Shown piece after piece: positions 63,878 through 64,000 of a stretch of 64,000 bases of DNA. Under the pieces are notes generated by a model that worked only from the letters and a program-made list of their open reading frames with translations, was not told the origin of the DNA and searched no databases. The position numbers were made by a program, and so were the translations under genes. The DNA comes from Diphasiastrum complanatum (Eukaryota; Streptophyta; Lycopodiopsida; Lycopodiales; Lycopodiaceae), in the NCBI GenBank assembly GCA_029204225.1, contig MU832063.1, positions 25,189 to 89,188 on the forward strand, read 5' to 3'. Within the stretch, counting starts at the first letter, position 1. Each line of letters begins with the position of its first letter.

Positions 63878-64000
63878 TCCCAAATAGAATTTTATCCCAC
63901 TACTTCACCCCTCCTTTCAAAGAAATCATAAATTCCATAAAAGTTAACTGGAAAGATGATATATGAAAATATCTAAATCCTAGAAAAGTTAATAATGGGT
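63878..64000 (-). repeat. Dispersed repeat, inverted copy of 23690-23806
   Basis: Reverse complement matches the earlier copy at about 90%. It runs off the window end, so the full unit is not visible. Confidence 0.75.

Overview
This window looks like nuclear DNA of a land plant with a large, retrotransposon-filled genome. Evidence: spliced host genes with plant-type relatives (MLH3, a pollen Ole e 1/extensin-like protein, a SWIM/WRKY-GCM1-related protein); many Ty1/Copia elements with the plant initiator-Met primer site; a Ty3/Gypsy chromovirus; L1-like LINE scraps; and very long CT/GA microsatellites. A fern or a gymnosperm would fit, but the sequence alone does not settle the group. No tRNA, rRNA, CRISPR or bacterial-type operon was seen. 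Only three host genes are clearly supported.

Layout. 1-2.3 kb: the last four coding exons of a + strand MLH3 gene. 2.3-5 kb: gene-poor, with unrecognised minus ORFs. About 5-18.4 kb: a nest of LTR elements. A broken minus-strand Copia (A) is interrupted by a gag-only LTR element with a tRNA-Asp primer site (G1, 7129-12438, duplication CCATC) and by a gag-only minus Copia (B, 14320-17566, duplication CTACC). A solo LTR (17680-18380, duplication CAAAG) follows about 110 bases further on. 18.4-24 kb: tandem and inverted duplications, microsatellites, no firm gene. 24.4-33.2 kb: remnants of Copia gag, a LINE tail, a near-perfect hairpin, two Copia ends in opposite orientation, and some unrecognised ORFs.

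34.1-34.9 kb: a two-exon minus-strand gene for a secreted Ole e 1-type protein with a proline-rich tail. 35.9-47 kb: a LINE scrap, a + Copia 3' end, and a minus Copia (C) split by the youngest and most complete element of the window, Copia D (38420-44535, duplication AAAAG, LTRs about 3% different). 47.3-48.6 kb: Gypsy chromovirus integrase and chromodomain. 48.8-51.9 kb: an older Copia (E) plus a small Copia scrap. 54.2-55.3 kb: a decayed L1-type ORF1. 56.1-57.6 kb: a two-exon minus-strand host gene related to the SWIM zinc-finger family. 59.6-60.4 kb: a long tandem duplication. 60.5-64 kb: another minus Copia with a CT-bearing LTR, then LTR-like repeats to the end.

The host genes do not form a pathway. 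The main story is relative timing: intact target duplications show A before G1 and B, and C before D. I found no convincing unknown system. The most unusual item is G1, a gag-only LTR element whose LTRs carry the CT microsatellite and whose leader holds about ten copies of a 150-bp repeat.
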